Shown in pieces: positions 34,191 to 43,013 of a stretch of DNA of 64,000 bases (positions are counted from its first letter, which is position 1; each line of letters starts with the position of its first letter). A program made the translations under genes and the position numbers. A model generated the notes under the pieces. It was given only the letters and a program-made list of their open reading frames with translations. It was not told where the DNA came from and searched no databases. Source of the DNA: Novispirillum itersonii subsp. itersonii ATCC 12639 (lineage in GTDB: Bacteria > Pseudomonadota > Alphaproteobacteria > Rhodospirillales > Rhodospirillaceae); contig NZ_KB907338.1 of assembly GCF_000381985.1 (NCBI RefSeq), forward strand, positions 248,001-312,000, read 5' to 3'.

Positions 34191-35136
34191 CGGTCGCTTC
34201 CGCGTCCTCTGTCACCGGCTGCACCGGGGTGCGCGGTGTTTCGTTGACCGTAAGACGGAAAACGTCGGGGCGGGCATAATGGCCGCTGACATCAAGGTCG
34301 TATTTACCCCGGATGCAGTCATTCAGGTCGATGTCGGCGGTCAGCACCGCCTCCCGCCCGTAGACCGGCCCGGCGAGGATTTCACCGAGCGGAGAGATGA
34401 TGACGCTGCCGCCCCGGATCAGTTCCGTCTGGGGGTCGTTGCCCTGAAGGCAGTCATAGTCTGCCGGGGCATCGGCGCGGGTCATGTACTGGCACGACGA
34501 CAGCACGAAGGTCCGGCCTTCATAGGCGATGTGGCGCATGGAGGCCTGCCAGATCTCCCGCTCATCCACCGTCGGGGCGCAGTACAGGCTGACCCCCTTG
34601 GCATAAAGGGTCTGGCGCAGGGCGGGCATGTAGTTTTCCCAGCAGATGGCAGTGCCGATCGCCCCGACCGGAGTGTTCACCACCGGCAGGGTTGATCCGT
34701 CGCCCTGCCCCCAGATCAGCCGCTCGCTGGCGGTGGGCATCAGCTTGCGGTGACGCCCCAGCAGGCTGCCATCGGGGCCAAAGATCAGGGCGGTGCAATA
34801 CAGGGTGCCGCCGTCGCGCTCGATGATACCGGTGACCAGATGGGCCTTCATCATGGCGGCAAAACTGCCGATGCGGGCACATTCGGGGCTGTCGATCCCG
34901 ATCGCGCCCTGCCAGTACCGCAGATAGTCATCGCGCCCTGCCGGGGTGCGGGTGCCGACCCGGGCCCCGAAGTCCAGCCCTTTCGGGTATCCGCCGACAT
35001 AGGCTTCAGGGAAGACCGCCAGCTCTGCCCCCTCGCGGGCGACGGCCTGACAGTGGGCCTCCATCCGGTCGAGGGTGGTCTTGGTGTCAAACAGGGTGCT
35101 GCCTGCCTGAACGACGGCGACGCGGCGCTGGGTCAT
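34171..35136 (-). CDS. Nitrilase (carbon-nitrogen hydrolase)
   Basis: A 321-residue enzyme with the Glu-Lys-Cys triad: Glu in AVFPEAYVGGYPKG, Lys in GRHRKLMPTASERL, Cys in GTAICWENYMPALR. The regions RLIWGQGDGS and ALRQTLYAKGVSLYCAPT mark it as a true nitrilase (nitrile to acid plus ammonia), not an amidase. The start at 35136 is used; 99 extra N-terminal residues of open frame are rejected. It is divergent from a LysR gene, its probable activator. Confidence 0.93.
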   Translation of the reverse strand: MTQRRVAVVQAGSTLFDTKTTLDRMEAHCQAVAREGAELAVFPEAYVGGYPKGLDFGARVGTRTPAGRDDYLRYWQGAIGIDSPECARIGSFAAMMKAHLVTGIIERDGGTLYCTALIFGPDGSLLGRHRKLMPTASERLIWGQGDGSTLPVVNTPVGAIGTAICWENYMPALRQTLYAKGVSLYCAPTVDEREIWQASMRHIAYEGRTFVLSSCQYMTRADAPADYDCLQGNDPQTELIRGGSVIISPLGEILAGPVYGREAVLTADIDLNDCIRGKYDLDVSGHYARPDVFRLTVNETPRTPVQPVTEDAEATVSADAP

Positions 35137-35233
35137 GGTCGAAGACTCCGGGGGAAAGGGGAAAGAGGCTGTGGGGAGTTGCCGGTGTGGACCAATGATG
35201 GCAGGGTCAGCAGTATCAACAAAACTGTGATTG

Positions 35234-36184
35234 ATGATGGAAACTATCGACCTGAATGATAGTGCGCGCCTTGACTTCAATCTGGCGGTCACTTTTCTGG
35301 CCCTGTGGCAGGAGCGCAATGTCTCCCGCGCGGCACGGCGGCTGATGCTGTCGCAGTCGGCGGTCAGTGCGGCGCTGGCCCGTCTGCGGACGGTGACCGG
35401 GGATCCGCTGTTTGTGCGTCTGGGCGGTACCATGCAGCCGACGCCGCGCGCGGTGGCGATGGCGGCGGCGGTGCAGGCGGGGATGGAGCAGGTGCAGCGG
35501 GCGTTTCTGCTGCCGCCGCCCTTTGATCCGGCGCGGACGCAGCGGGCGTTTACGCTGGCGATGTCCGATGATTTCCAGATCGCGGTGGGGCCGGAGATCG
35601 CCCGGGCGCTGGATACCGAGGCCCCGGCGGCGGTGGTGCGCTTCCGGCAGAGCAGCCGGGCGACGGTGGAAGGGATGATTGCGGCAGGCGAGGCTGATCT
35701 GGCGGTGATTGCCCATGCCCCGGAAGGGGCCGGTCTGTGCCATCAGGCGGTGGCGGATGGCGGGTTCGCCTGTGTGTTTGATGCAGCCGCCTGCGGGGTG
35801 ACCCTGCCGCTGGATGTGCCGGGGTGGCTGGGGTTGCCGCATGTGCTGGTGTCGTTTAACGGGCGGACCGGCATTGTGGATGAGGTGCTGGCCCCGCTGG
35901 GCCTGACCCGGCGGGTGCAGACGGCGCTGACCCACTTTGCGGCGTTGCCGCCGTTTTTGCTGGGGCGGCGGGCGGTGGCGACATTGCCCGCCCATGCGGC
36001 GGCGCGGCTGGCGGCATTTTCCGGGCTGACGGTATCCCCGCCACCGCTGCCGATGGGGGGATACCGGGTGTCGCTGCTGTGGCGGAAGGATCAGGACGCC
36101 GACCCGGCCAGCCAGTGGCTGCGCGGGGTGGTCGGGCGCTGCGTGGCGGCGGGGATGGAAGGCCCGAACACACATACAGCGTAG
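35234..36184 (+). CDS. LysR-family regulator, likely controlling the nitrilase gene
   Basis: A 316-residue regulator: LNLAV-type N-terminus with winged helix (ERNVSRAARRLMLSQSAVSAALARLRTVTGDPLFVR), then a substrate-binding domain. The LARLR-DPLFVR pattern resembles the NodD/NahR/SyrM-like branch. It starts 97 bases from the divergent nitrilase gene. The region between them holds TnA-rich sequence (TGATTGATGATGG) but I could not fix a T-N11-A site. Confidence 0.9.
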   Translation: MMETIDLNDSARLDFNLAVTFLALWQERNVSRAARRLMLSQSAVSAALARLRTVTGDPLFVRLGGTMQPTPRAVAMAAAVQAGMEQVQRAFLLPPPFDPARTQRAFTLAMSDDFQIAVGPEIARALDTEAPAAVVRFRQSSRATVEGMIAAGEADLAVIAHAPEGAGLCHQAVADGGFACVFDAAACGVTLPLDVPGWLGLPHVLVSFNGRTGIVDEVLAPLGLTRRVQTALTHFAALPPFLLGRRAVATLPAHAAARLAAFSGLTVSPPPLPMGGYRVSLLWRKDQDADPASQWLRGVVGRCVAAGMEGPNTHTA

Positions 36185-36252
36185 CGACCGGCCCAGAGGG
36201 CCCGACCAAAAGACAGGGTCGGCTGGCCGCTTCAGGAGCCGGGCAAAACCCC

Positions 36253-37179
36253 TTACCCAACCTTCACCGGCATCCGCTTGCCGATCATCACCAGCGTGGC
36301 GACCACCACGGTCATGATCAGGGTCAGCGGGGTCAGCACTTCGTTCAGCAGCACGGCGGCCCCCAGCAGGGACAGAAACGGTTGCAGAAGCTGCACCTGG
36401 CTGACCCGGGCAGTGCCCCCCAGTGACAGCCCGCGATACCATGCGAAGAAACCGATCAACTGGCTGATTGCCCCCAGATACAGCAGCGACGCGAGGCTGG
36501 GCAGGCTCCATGCCGCAGCGGGGATCGGGCCGTCGATCCACGGCAGGGCGATGGTCAGCGGCAGTGCCAGCGGCGCACACAGCAGCACCGCCCAGCAGAT
36601 CACCTGCCAGCTCGGCAGATGGCGGCTGAGGCGTGATCCGCAGGCGTAACCGGTGGCGGCTGACAGCACCGCCGCCGCCATGGCCACATCCCCGACCGAG
36701 AAAGCCCCGCCGCCCAGCGTCAGGGCGTAGCCGACCACACAGCCGCTGCCTGCCAGTGCCACCAGCCAGAAACCGGGGGAAGGACGGTCACCGCACAGCA
36801 GGGTGGCGGCGACGGCAGTGGCGAACGGCAGCAGGCCGTTGACGACAATGGCATGGCTGGCCGGGGACTGTTCCGGCGGGATCAGGGTGACGGCATAGGC
36901 CATGAACAGCGGAAAACCGATCACCGCCCCGCCCGCCACCGCCATCAGATCGGGCAGCAGGGCGCGGGCAGGCAGGCGGGCACGGGCCAGCAGCAGGAAG
37001 AGGGCCGCCAGCACGCTGGCGACATCCAGCCGTATCAGTGTCACCGCCAGCGGTGACAGGCCGGACAGCAGGATGGATAGCCGGGTCACCGGCAGGGTCA
37101 GCGAAAACAGGATCACCCCCAGCGTGCCCAGCAGCAGGCCGGTGCGCAGGGGGGAGGAGGTCAGGGGCAGGGCTGGCAT
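36253..37179 (-). CDS. EamA/DMT-superfamily permease
   Basis: A membrane protein of about 308 residues with ten predicted helices in two EamA halves (GLLLGTLGVILFSLTLPVTRLS and the second half from GDVAMAAAVLSAATGYACG; also LGAISQLIGFFAWYRGLSLGG). An ATG at 37179 with GGAGA upstream is taken; a GTG at 37197 is an alternative. It is divergent from a MocR regulator, a common arrangement in which the regulator controls metabolite export. Confidence 0.87.
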   Translation of the reverse strand: MPALPLTSSPLRTGLLLGTLGVILFSLTLPVTRLSILLSGLSPLAVTLIRLDVASVLAALFLLLARARLPARALLPDLMAVAGGAVIGFPLFMAYAVTLIPPEQSPASHAIVVNGLLPFATAVAATLLCGDRPSPGFWLVALAGSGCVVGYALTLGGGAFSVGDVAMAAAVLSAATGYACGSRLSRHLPSWQVICWAVLLCAPLALPLTIALPWIDGPIPAAAWSLPSLASLLYLGAISQLIGFFAWYRGLSLGGTARVSQVQLLQPFLSLLGAAVLLNEVLTPLTLIMTVVVATLVMIGKRMPVKVG

Positions 37180-37234
37180 GGCGGCGGTCTCCGGCACGGG
37201 GTGATCCGCAGACGGTAGTTGATGACAGGCGACC

Positions 37235-37247
37235 GATACAGATACAG
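37235..37247. promoter_or_regulatory. Direct repeat in the MocR/DMT divergent promoter
   Basis: GATACAGATACAG is a tandem six-base repeat, with GTACAG again at 37266-37271. MocR/GabR/PdxR proteins typically bind short direct repeats, so this is the likely operator. Confidence 0.45.
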
Positions 37248-37272
37248 TTGGCGTGAAAGTTAAGGGGTACAG

Positions 37273-38739
37273 ATGGGGGCGGAGATGGTCGGTCTTTCTG
37301 GGGGCGATGGGGCTGGCGGGGGCGATACGGTCGCTGACCGGCTGGCGGCCAGCCTGACGGCCCGGATCCGCGAGGGGGTGTTCCGCCCCGGTGACCGCCT
37401 GCCGTCGGTGCGGGTTCTGGCGCGGGCTGAAGGGGTCAATCCCCAGACGGCGGTGCGGGCGTTACAGATGCTGGAAGATGCCGGTCTGGCCGAGCCCCGG
37501 CCCCGGTCCGGCTGGTTTGTCCGGGGGGCCCGGGCCGGGGTGACGCCGCAGCCGGGGGCGGGGCGTCCGCAGGCGGTGGCACTTCCGGCGCTGGCCCGGC
37601 AGATTCTGGGCGACCGCCATCAGCCGGGCCTGATGGCGATGGGGGCGGCGCTGCCGGGGCCGGATCTGCTGCCGATCACCACGCTGTCGCGTCTGCATGC
37701 CACCGCCCTGCGCCAGAGCGGAAACGATCTGCTGGGCCGTTACAGTGACCCGGCGGGAGATCCGGCCCTGCGGCGGGCGGTGGCGCGGATGCTGGAAGAT
37801 CGTGGTCTGCACCGCAGCCCCGACGAGATCATCATCACCAATGGCTGTATGGAGGCGCTGGATCTGGCTCTGGCGGCGGTGACCGCCCCCGGGGCGGTGG
37901 TGGCGGTGGAGTCCCCGGCCTATTACGGCGTGCTGCTGGCGCTGGCCGGGCGGGGCCTGCGGGTGGTGGAGCTGGCGGCGGACAGCCAGACCGGGGTCTC
38001 TCCGGCGGCGGTGCGGGCGGCGCTGCGGGCCGGTGACGGGGCCGGGGGCCGTCTGGCGGCCTGTATCCTCAGTCCGGCGGTGCATAACCCGCTGGGGGGA
38101 TCGGTGCCGGTGGCGGCCCGGCAGGAAATCCGGCGGGATCTGGCCGGGGCCGGGGTGCCGCTGATTGAGGATGACTGTTTCGGTTTTTTTCATGGCCCGC
38201 TGGCGGATCCGCGCCCGCTGCTGGCCTTTGCCGGGGGCGATGGCATGCTGTGCGGGTCGGTGTCGAAAACCGTCGGCCCCGGCCTGCGGATTGGCTGGAT
38301 CGTGCCGGGCCGCTGGTACGAGGAGGTGGTGCAGATCAGCTTCCGGCGGCATCTGTCGCATCCGTCCCCGGCGCAGGCGGTGATTGCCCGCTTTCTTGAC
38401 AGTGGCGGCCATGCCCGGCTGGCCCGGCGGGCCGTGGCGGAATACACCCGCCGGATTGATCTGCTGATTGCCGGTCTGCGCCGCCACATGCCGCAGGAAA
38501 CCACGGTTGCCGAGCCGCAGGGGGGGATGAATCTCTGGCTGACCCTGCCGCAGGGGCTGGAGGCGATGGCGGTGATGACCGCCGCGCGCCGCCATGGTCT
38601 GTCGGTGGTGCCGGGGCCGCTGTTCTCGCCGGTCGGGGGGTTTGCATCGTCCCTGCGGCTGAGCGTCGGCAGCGTCGGGCCGGAGCAGATCCCCGAGGCG
38701 GTGCGCCGTCTGGCGGCGGCGGTGGCGGATTTTCGATAG
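37273..38739 (+). CDS. MocR-type GntR regulator with aminotransferase domain
   Basis: A 488-residue fusion. Residues about 15-90 are a GntR winged helix (LTARIREGVFRPGDRLPSVRVLARAEGVNPQTAVRALQML), and the rest is a class I aminotransferase-like fold (GAALPGPDLLPITTLSR, YSDPAGDPALRRAVARML, NGCMEALDLALAAV, GSVSKTVGPGLRIGW with the PLP Lys). Such proteins sense PLP-bound amino compounds and regulate neighbouring genes, here the divergent DMT permease. Confidence 0.93.
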   Translation: MGAEMVGLSGGDGAGGGDTVADRLAASLTARIREGVFRPGDRLPSVRVLARAEGVNPQTAVRALQMLEDAGLAEPRPRSGWFVRGARAGVTPQPGAGRPQAVALPALARQILGDRHQPGLMAMGAALPGPDLLPITTLSRLHATALRQSGNDLLGRYSDPAGDPALRRAVARMLEDRGLHRSPDEIIITNGCMEALDLALAAVTAPGAVVAVESPAYYGVLLALAGRGLRVVELAADSQTGVSPAAVRAALRAGDGAGGRLAACILSPAVHNPLGGSVPVAARQEIRRDLAGAGVPLIEDDCFGFFHGPLADPRPLLAFAGGDGMLCGSVSKTVGPGLRIGWIVPGRWYEEVVQISFRRHLSHPSPAQAVIARFLDSGGHARLARRAVAEYTRRIDLLIAGLRRHMPQETTVAEPQGGMNLWLTLPQGLEAMAVMTAARRHGLSVVPGPLFSPVGGFASSLRLSVGSVGPEQIPEAVRRLAAAVADFR

Positions 38740-38798
38740 CTATTTTTTAAATGTGGGATTAGGGTCCGCTCAGTCATTCCACTGTCCGGTGTTGTTGA

Positions 38799-39242
38799 AT
38801 GCCGTTTTCTCCTGCCTCAGCCGCGCTGCCGCGCCTGCTGCGGGCCCGGTTGCCGGGCCTGCGGATGGCCCTGCTGTCGCTGCTGCTGGGGCTGGTGGTG
38901 CTGGGGCGGGCCCTGTCGCCGGTCGGCGGGTCGCTGCTGGCGGCGGCAGACGGGGGGCCGGTGTTTCTGACGGCTGAACTGTGCGCCGGAATGACCGACA
39001 GCGGTGACAGAATAGCCGCCAACCCGCTGTCATCCGCCCATGACTGCTGCTGGTGGATGAGTGGCGCCGCTGCGGTGGCGCTGGCGGTTTTCATCGCCGT
39101 TATGCTGCTGGTGCCGGATCTCCGCCGGGCGGAGGCGGTCCGCCGGAGTGTGCGGATCACCGCCCCGCCGCGTCTGCTGTGGCGCTTTGCCTGTGCCAGC
39201 CGGGCCCCGCCGCCGGGGTGTCAGCCCTGTCTTTCCGCATAG
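38799..39242 (+). CDS. Small membrane protein, DUF2946-like, next to the copper receptor
   Basis: A 147-residue protein with two membrane segments (residues about 22-50 and 88-108) and a Cys pattern (ELCAGMTDSG, SSAHDCCWW) between them. Small DUF2946-type proteins with Cys/His pairs commonly precede TonB-dependent copper receptors, so the assignment rests on both pattern and position. No clear ribosome binding site precedes the ATG, so the start is uncertain. A metal-handling role is inferred. Confidence 0.5.
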   Translation: MPFSPASAALPRLLRARLPGLRMALLSLLLGLVVLGRALSPVGGSLLAAADGGPVFLTAELCAGMTDSGDRIAANPLSSAHDCCWWMSGAAAVALAVFIAVMLLVPDLRRAEAVRRSVRITAPPRLLWRFACASRAPPPGCQPCLSA

Positions 39243-39315
39243 GCCCACCCCGCTGCTGACCACGCAGGGGGGGCAGGCTTGCCGCTGACCCCTTTCATGC
39301 CGTGGGGATCTTCTG

Positions 39316-41319
39316 ATGTCCGTGTTTTCTGTTTCCCGTACCGTGCTGCTGCGCGGTGCGTCGGGCTGTGCCGTGTCGGTTCTGGCTCTGACCTCCGCCG
39401 CTGCGCAGACGGTTGCGCCGTCCTCTTCTTCCACCCTGACCCCGATGGTCATCACCGCGCCTGAACTGACTGAGCCGATGGTGCTGACGCTGGACCCCAA
39501 GGCGGCGCAGACGCCGATTCCGGCGGCGGATGGCGGGGCCTATCTGAAGTCCGTACCCGGCTTTACCATGATCCGGAAGGGCGGCACCGGCGGCGAACCA
39601 CTGCTGCGCGGCCAGACCGGATCACGCCTGAACATCCTGCTGGATGATACCCCGCTGCTGGGGGGCTGTGCCGGACGGATGGACCCGCCGACCACCTATG
39701 CCTTCCCGGAATCGTACGACAGCATCACTGTCCTCAAGGGGCCGCAGTCGGTGGTTTACGGCGGTGGGGCCAGTGCCGGGACTATTCTGTTCAACCGGGA
39801 CACCAAGCCCTTTGACGACTGGGGCATGCGGGGCAATGCCAGCGCCCTGATCGGCGGGTATGGCCGCAATGACCAGATGCTGGATGCCACCGGCGGCGCG
39901 AAGGAAGGCTATATCCGGGCCATCGGCACCCATTCCCGGTCCAATGACTACAAGGATGGTTCTGATCAGCGGGTTCATTCGCAGTATGAACGCACCAGCG
40001 GCACGGCCCTGCTGGGGTTCACCCCCAACGAAGACACCACGGTCGAGCTGGGGATTGACGTCAGCGAAGCTGAGGCCGCCTACGCCGACCGCATGATGGA
40101 CGGCACGGTGTTTGACCGCCGCGACCTGAAGCTGGATCTGATCCGCAGGAATGTCGCCCCCGGCGTGGTGCAGCTGAAAGGGCAGGCCTATTATAACTAC
40201 GTTGACCATGTGATGGACCGCTTCAGCCTGCGGCAGTTTGACCGGACATCCATGATGTCGGCCCTCAGCAACCCGGAGCGGACCAATCAGGGCTTCCGGC
40301 TGCAGGGGGATTTCGATCCGGTCAAGGGCATGCTGCTGAAAGTCGGCTTTGACTATAATCAGGATGTCCGCACCGCCCGCGGCCTGACCCGGGCCGAGTA
40401 TCTGGCCGGGGTCCGGTATGAGGATAAAGCCCGCGTCACGGATATGACCTTTAACAGTCACAGCCTGTATGCCGAGGTGACGCAGGACCTGACCGACACC
40501 AGCCGGGGCACGCTGGGCTACCGGCTGACCGATGTGGACACCACCGACAACGACGGCGTCGGCACCCCGTCAGACAGCGACACCCTGCACGCCCTGCTGG
40601 CGCGGTACGAACACGATCTGGATCTTGGCCTGCCGGTGACGGTTTACGGTGCCCTGTCGCACACCCAGCGCGCCCCGGATTACTGGGAGCGGTCAAAGAA
40701 GTTTGATCTGGAGAAAGAGCGCACCACCCAGATTGATATCGGTGCCCTGCACGACAGCGGCCCGTGGCGGATCGGCCTGTCCGGCTTTGCCGGGCAGACG
40801 GCGGATTACATCCTGCTGTCATCCGCCACCGGCAAGAACATTGATGCCCGGCTGTTCGGCGGCGAGGCCGAGGTCGGCTATCAGGTCCTGCCGTCGTGGC
40901 GGGTGGAAACCGCGCTGGCCTATACCCGGGGCGAGAACACCACCGAAGACAAGCCGCTGGCGCAGATTTCACCGCTGGAAGGAACCGTCGGTGTGCGCTA
41001 CGACGACGGCACCTTCATGGGCGGGGTGCAGTTGCGGGCCGTGGCGGAACAGGACCGCACCGATGTCGGCTGGGGCAACATTGTCGGCACCGATATCGCG
41101 CCGTCGAAAGGCTTTGCCACCGTCAACCTCAGCCTTGGCTGGCGCCCGCTGGAGGCGGTGACGATGACCGCCGGGGTCGATAACCTGCTCGACAAGACCT
41201 ATGCCGAGTACGTCAGCAAGGCGGGGACCAACACCCTTGCCGGAGACGGCTATCAACAGACCACCCGGGTCAATGAGCCGGGGCGCACCGTCTGGCTGCG
41301 CGGTCAGGTTAAGTTCTGA
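39316..41319 (+). CDS. TonB-dependent copper receptor (OprC/NosA-like)
   Basis: A 667-residue outer-membrane receptor with a signal peptide (cut near TSAAAQ). The plug has DGGAYLKSVPGFTMIRKGG, GSRLNILLDDTPLLGG and CAGRMDPPTTYAFPESYD. The CxxxM in CAGRM corresponds to the copper-binding Cys/Met pair known in Pseudomonas OprC. The barrel ends NLLDKTYAEYVSKAGTN and a terminal Phe. It follows the DUF2946-like gene by 73 bases and overlaps the convergent TetR gene by 16 bases. Confidence 0.93.
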   Translation: MSVFSVSRTVLLRGASGCAVSVLALTSAAAQTVAPSSSSTLTPMVITAPELTEPMVLTLDPKAAQTPIPAADGGAYLKSVPGFTMIRKGGTGGEPLLRGQTGSRLNILLDDTPLLGGCAGRMDPPTTYAFPESYDSITVLKGPQSVVYGGGASAGTILFNRDTKPFDDWGMRGNASALIGGYGRNDQMLDATGGAKEGYIRAIGTHSRSNDYKDGSDQRVHSQYERTSGTALLGFTPNEDTTVELGIDVSEAEAAYADRMMDGTVFDRRDLKLDLIRRNVAPGVVQLKGQAYYNYVDHVMDRFSLRQFDRTSMMSALSNPERTNQGFRLQGDFDPVKGMLLKVGFDYNQDVRTARGLTRAEYLAGVRYEDKARVTDMTFNSHSLYAEVTQDLTDTSRGTLGYRLTDVDTTDNDGVGTPSDSDTLHALLARYEHDLDLGLPVTVYGALSHTQRAPDYWERSKKFDLEKERTTQIDIGALHDSGPWRIGLSGFAGQTADYILLSSATGKNIDARLFGGEAEVGYQVLPSWRVETALAYTRGENTTEDKPLAQISPLEGTVGVRYDDGTFMGGVQLRAVAEQDRTDVGWGNIVGTDIAPSKGFATVNLSLGWRPLEAVTMTAGVDNLLDKTYAEYVSKAGTNTLAGDGYQQTTRVNEPGRTVWLRGQVKF

Positions 41320-41951
41320 TCTGCGTCCGGGCTGATCTGTCCGGGCAGGCTGCTGCGGAGCAATGCCGCGGCAGCCTGCCCGGCACAGTCCATATAGGCT
41401 GGGTCGCGGTGCAGCATCACCAGGGCGAAGGCCCCGTCAATCAGCAGACAGACCTGCCGGGCCAGCGCACGGGCGACATCCGGGGGGTATACGGCCGTGT
41501 ATGCGGCTGTCAGCCAGTCTTCGACCCTGTGTTTGTGGCGGCGGGCGGCAACCACGGCGGGATGGCCGGGCAGGGTAATCAGTTCCACCGCGGTACGCAG
41601 AAACCCGCACCCTTTCCATTTCGGGTGCCTGACCGCCTGTGCCAGCCCCCGGAACAGAGCGGCGGTGCGGTCGGCACAGTCGCCGTCTGCCCTGTCGTAC
41701 CACTGACGGAACAGGGTCAGGTTGGGCGCATCGCGCCCGCTCAGATACGCGGCGATCAGGTCGTCTTTGCTGCGGAAGTGATAATACAGGGTACGCTTGG
41801 TCACACCGGCCCGGCTGGCCACCGCGTCAACGCTGACCGCCCGCACGCCGCTGGCCTGAAACAGCTTTGCCGCCGCATCCAGAATGCGGTCGCGGGTTGG
41901 CTTTTCGGGGGCCGGGTCCGGTGGCGGAAGAGGGGGCGGTGTGTTTGGCAT
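41304..41951 (-). CDS. TetR-family repressor
   Basis: A 215-residue regulator with a Pro-rich start, then the TetR helix-turn-helix (TRDRILDAAAKLFQASGVRAVSVDAVASRAGVTKRTLYYHFRSKDDLIAAYL). The C-terminal ligand domain is not assignable by eye. It is divergent from an alpha/beta hydrolase gene; a palindromic site lies between them. Confidence 0.92.
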   Translation of the reverse strand: MPNTPPPLPPPDPAPEKPTRDRILDAAAKLFQASGVRAVSVDAVASRAGVTKRTLYYHFRSKDDLIAAYLSGRDAPNLTLFRQWYDRADGDCADRTAALFRGLAQAVRHPKWKGCGFLRTAVELITLPGHPAVVAARRHKHRVEDWLTAAYTAVYPPDVARALARQVCLLIDGAFALVMLHRDPAYMDCAGQAAAALLRSSLPGQISPDADQNLT

Positions 41952-41961
41952 GGGGATGATG

Positions 41962-41983
41962 GTATACCGACCAGTGTATATAC
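41962..41983. promoter_or_regulatory. Putative TetR operator
   Basis: GTATAC (41962-41967) and GTATATAC (41976-41983) form an imperfect dyad around ACCGACCAGT-type sequence, in the 62-base gap between the TetR and hydrolase genes where an autorepressor would bind. Confidence 0.45.
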
Positions 41984-42013
41984 ACAATGCCGCCCCCGTG
42001 GCTATCGTGGGGC

Positions 42014-42946
42014 ATGACCCATACCGAGACACCCCCCGCCGCCCCTGAAGGCCAGCCGGTCAGTATCCTCTGCCGTGATGGTTTCATTCTGGGCGGCCAC
42101 CTGTGGCGGACGGCCGACCTTACGCCGTCCGGCAGTGTGCTGATAAACTGCGCCACCGGCGTCCTTTCCCGTTATTATCACCGCTACGCCCGCTTTCTGG
42201 CCGGGCAGGGCTTTGATGTGCTGACCTATGATTACCGGGGGATTGGCCTGTCACGCCCGACCCGGCTGCGCGGCAGCGGCATCCGTTGGTATCACTGGGG
42301 CACACTGGACTGTGATGCGGCGCTGCGGCTGCTGGATCAGCAACACCGAGCCGGACCGCTGATGCTGGTCGGGCACAGTATCGGGGGGTTTCTGCCCGGT
42401 CTGGCAGAGGCTGCACCACGGCTTGACCGGATTTTGACGATGGGGGCCCAGTATGCATGGTGTGGCGACTATGCCCGGCAGAAGCGTCCCGGGCTGCTGC
42501 TGAAATGGCATCTGGCGATGCCACTGCTGACCGCGCTGTATGGGTATTTTCCCGGGCGTCGGCTGGGATGGCTGGAAGATCTGCCCGCCGGGGTTGCCAA
42601 TGAATGGAGTTTCCGTGGTCCGCGTTTTGAACGCAGCCATCCACCGGCAGAACGGGCGGAGATTCTGCGGCGGATGGCGGCGGTGCGTGCCCCGCTGCTG
42701 GCCGTCACAATGGCTGATGACGAGTTTGGCACTGTTCCGGCGATTACCCGCACGCTGGCCTATTACAGGGGGGCGGAGCGCACAATGGTGCGTCTGTCAC
42801 CGGCTGATTACGGGCGTGACCGGATCGGCCACTTTGCCCTATTTCATGACAGCCACGCCGATGGGTTCTGGGCAGACAGTCTGCGGTGGCTGCGCGCGGG
42901 GGAAAATCCGTGGCCTCAACAGTCCACGCCTGTGATCGGCGGATGA
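42014..42946 (+). CDS. Alpha/beta hydrolase (COG4757-like)
   Basis: A 310-residue soluble hydrolase: strand-turn LTYDYRGIGLSRP, nucleophile elbow in LVGHSIGGFLPG (Ser), a lid-like insertion with KWHLAMPLLTALYGYFPG, and the closing His in GRDRIGHFALFHD. Substrate is unknown. It is controlled with the divergent TetR gene and ends at a bidirectional terminator. Confidence 0.87.
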   Translation: MTHTETPPAAPEGQPVSILCRDGFILGGHLWRTADLTPSGSVLINCATGVLSRYYHRYARFLAGQGFDVLTYDYRGIGLSRPTRLRGSGIRWYHWGTLDCDAALRLLDQQHRAGPLMLVGHSIGGFLPGLAEAAPRLDRILTMGAQYAWCGDYARQKRPGLLLKWHLAMPLLTALYGYFPGRRLGWLEDLPAGVANEWSFRGPRFERSHPPAERAEILRRMAAVRAPLLAVTMADDEFGTVPAITRTLAYYRGAERTMVRLSPADYGRDRIGHFALFHDSHADGFWADSLRWLRAGENPWPQQSTPVIGG

Positions 42947-42962
42947 GATCTGTCTTCAAACG

Positions 42963-42992
42963 AAAAACCCCGCCGTTTGCGGCGGGGTTTCT
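42963..42992. terminator. Bidirectional terminator between hydrolase and trcR
   Basis: AACCCCGCCG (42966-42975) pairs perfectly with CGGCGGGGTT (42980-42989) across a 4-base loop, with an A-run before and T-rich sequence after. Confidence 0.88.
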
Positions 42993-43013
42993 TCGGGGCA
43001 GTCAGCCGGAAGA

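Noticed and set aside
34171-35136. Nitrilase as partner of the nitrile-hydratase-like leader protein
   Set aside because: Nitrilase and nitrile hydratase are unrelated families; the shared word in their names is not evidence.
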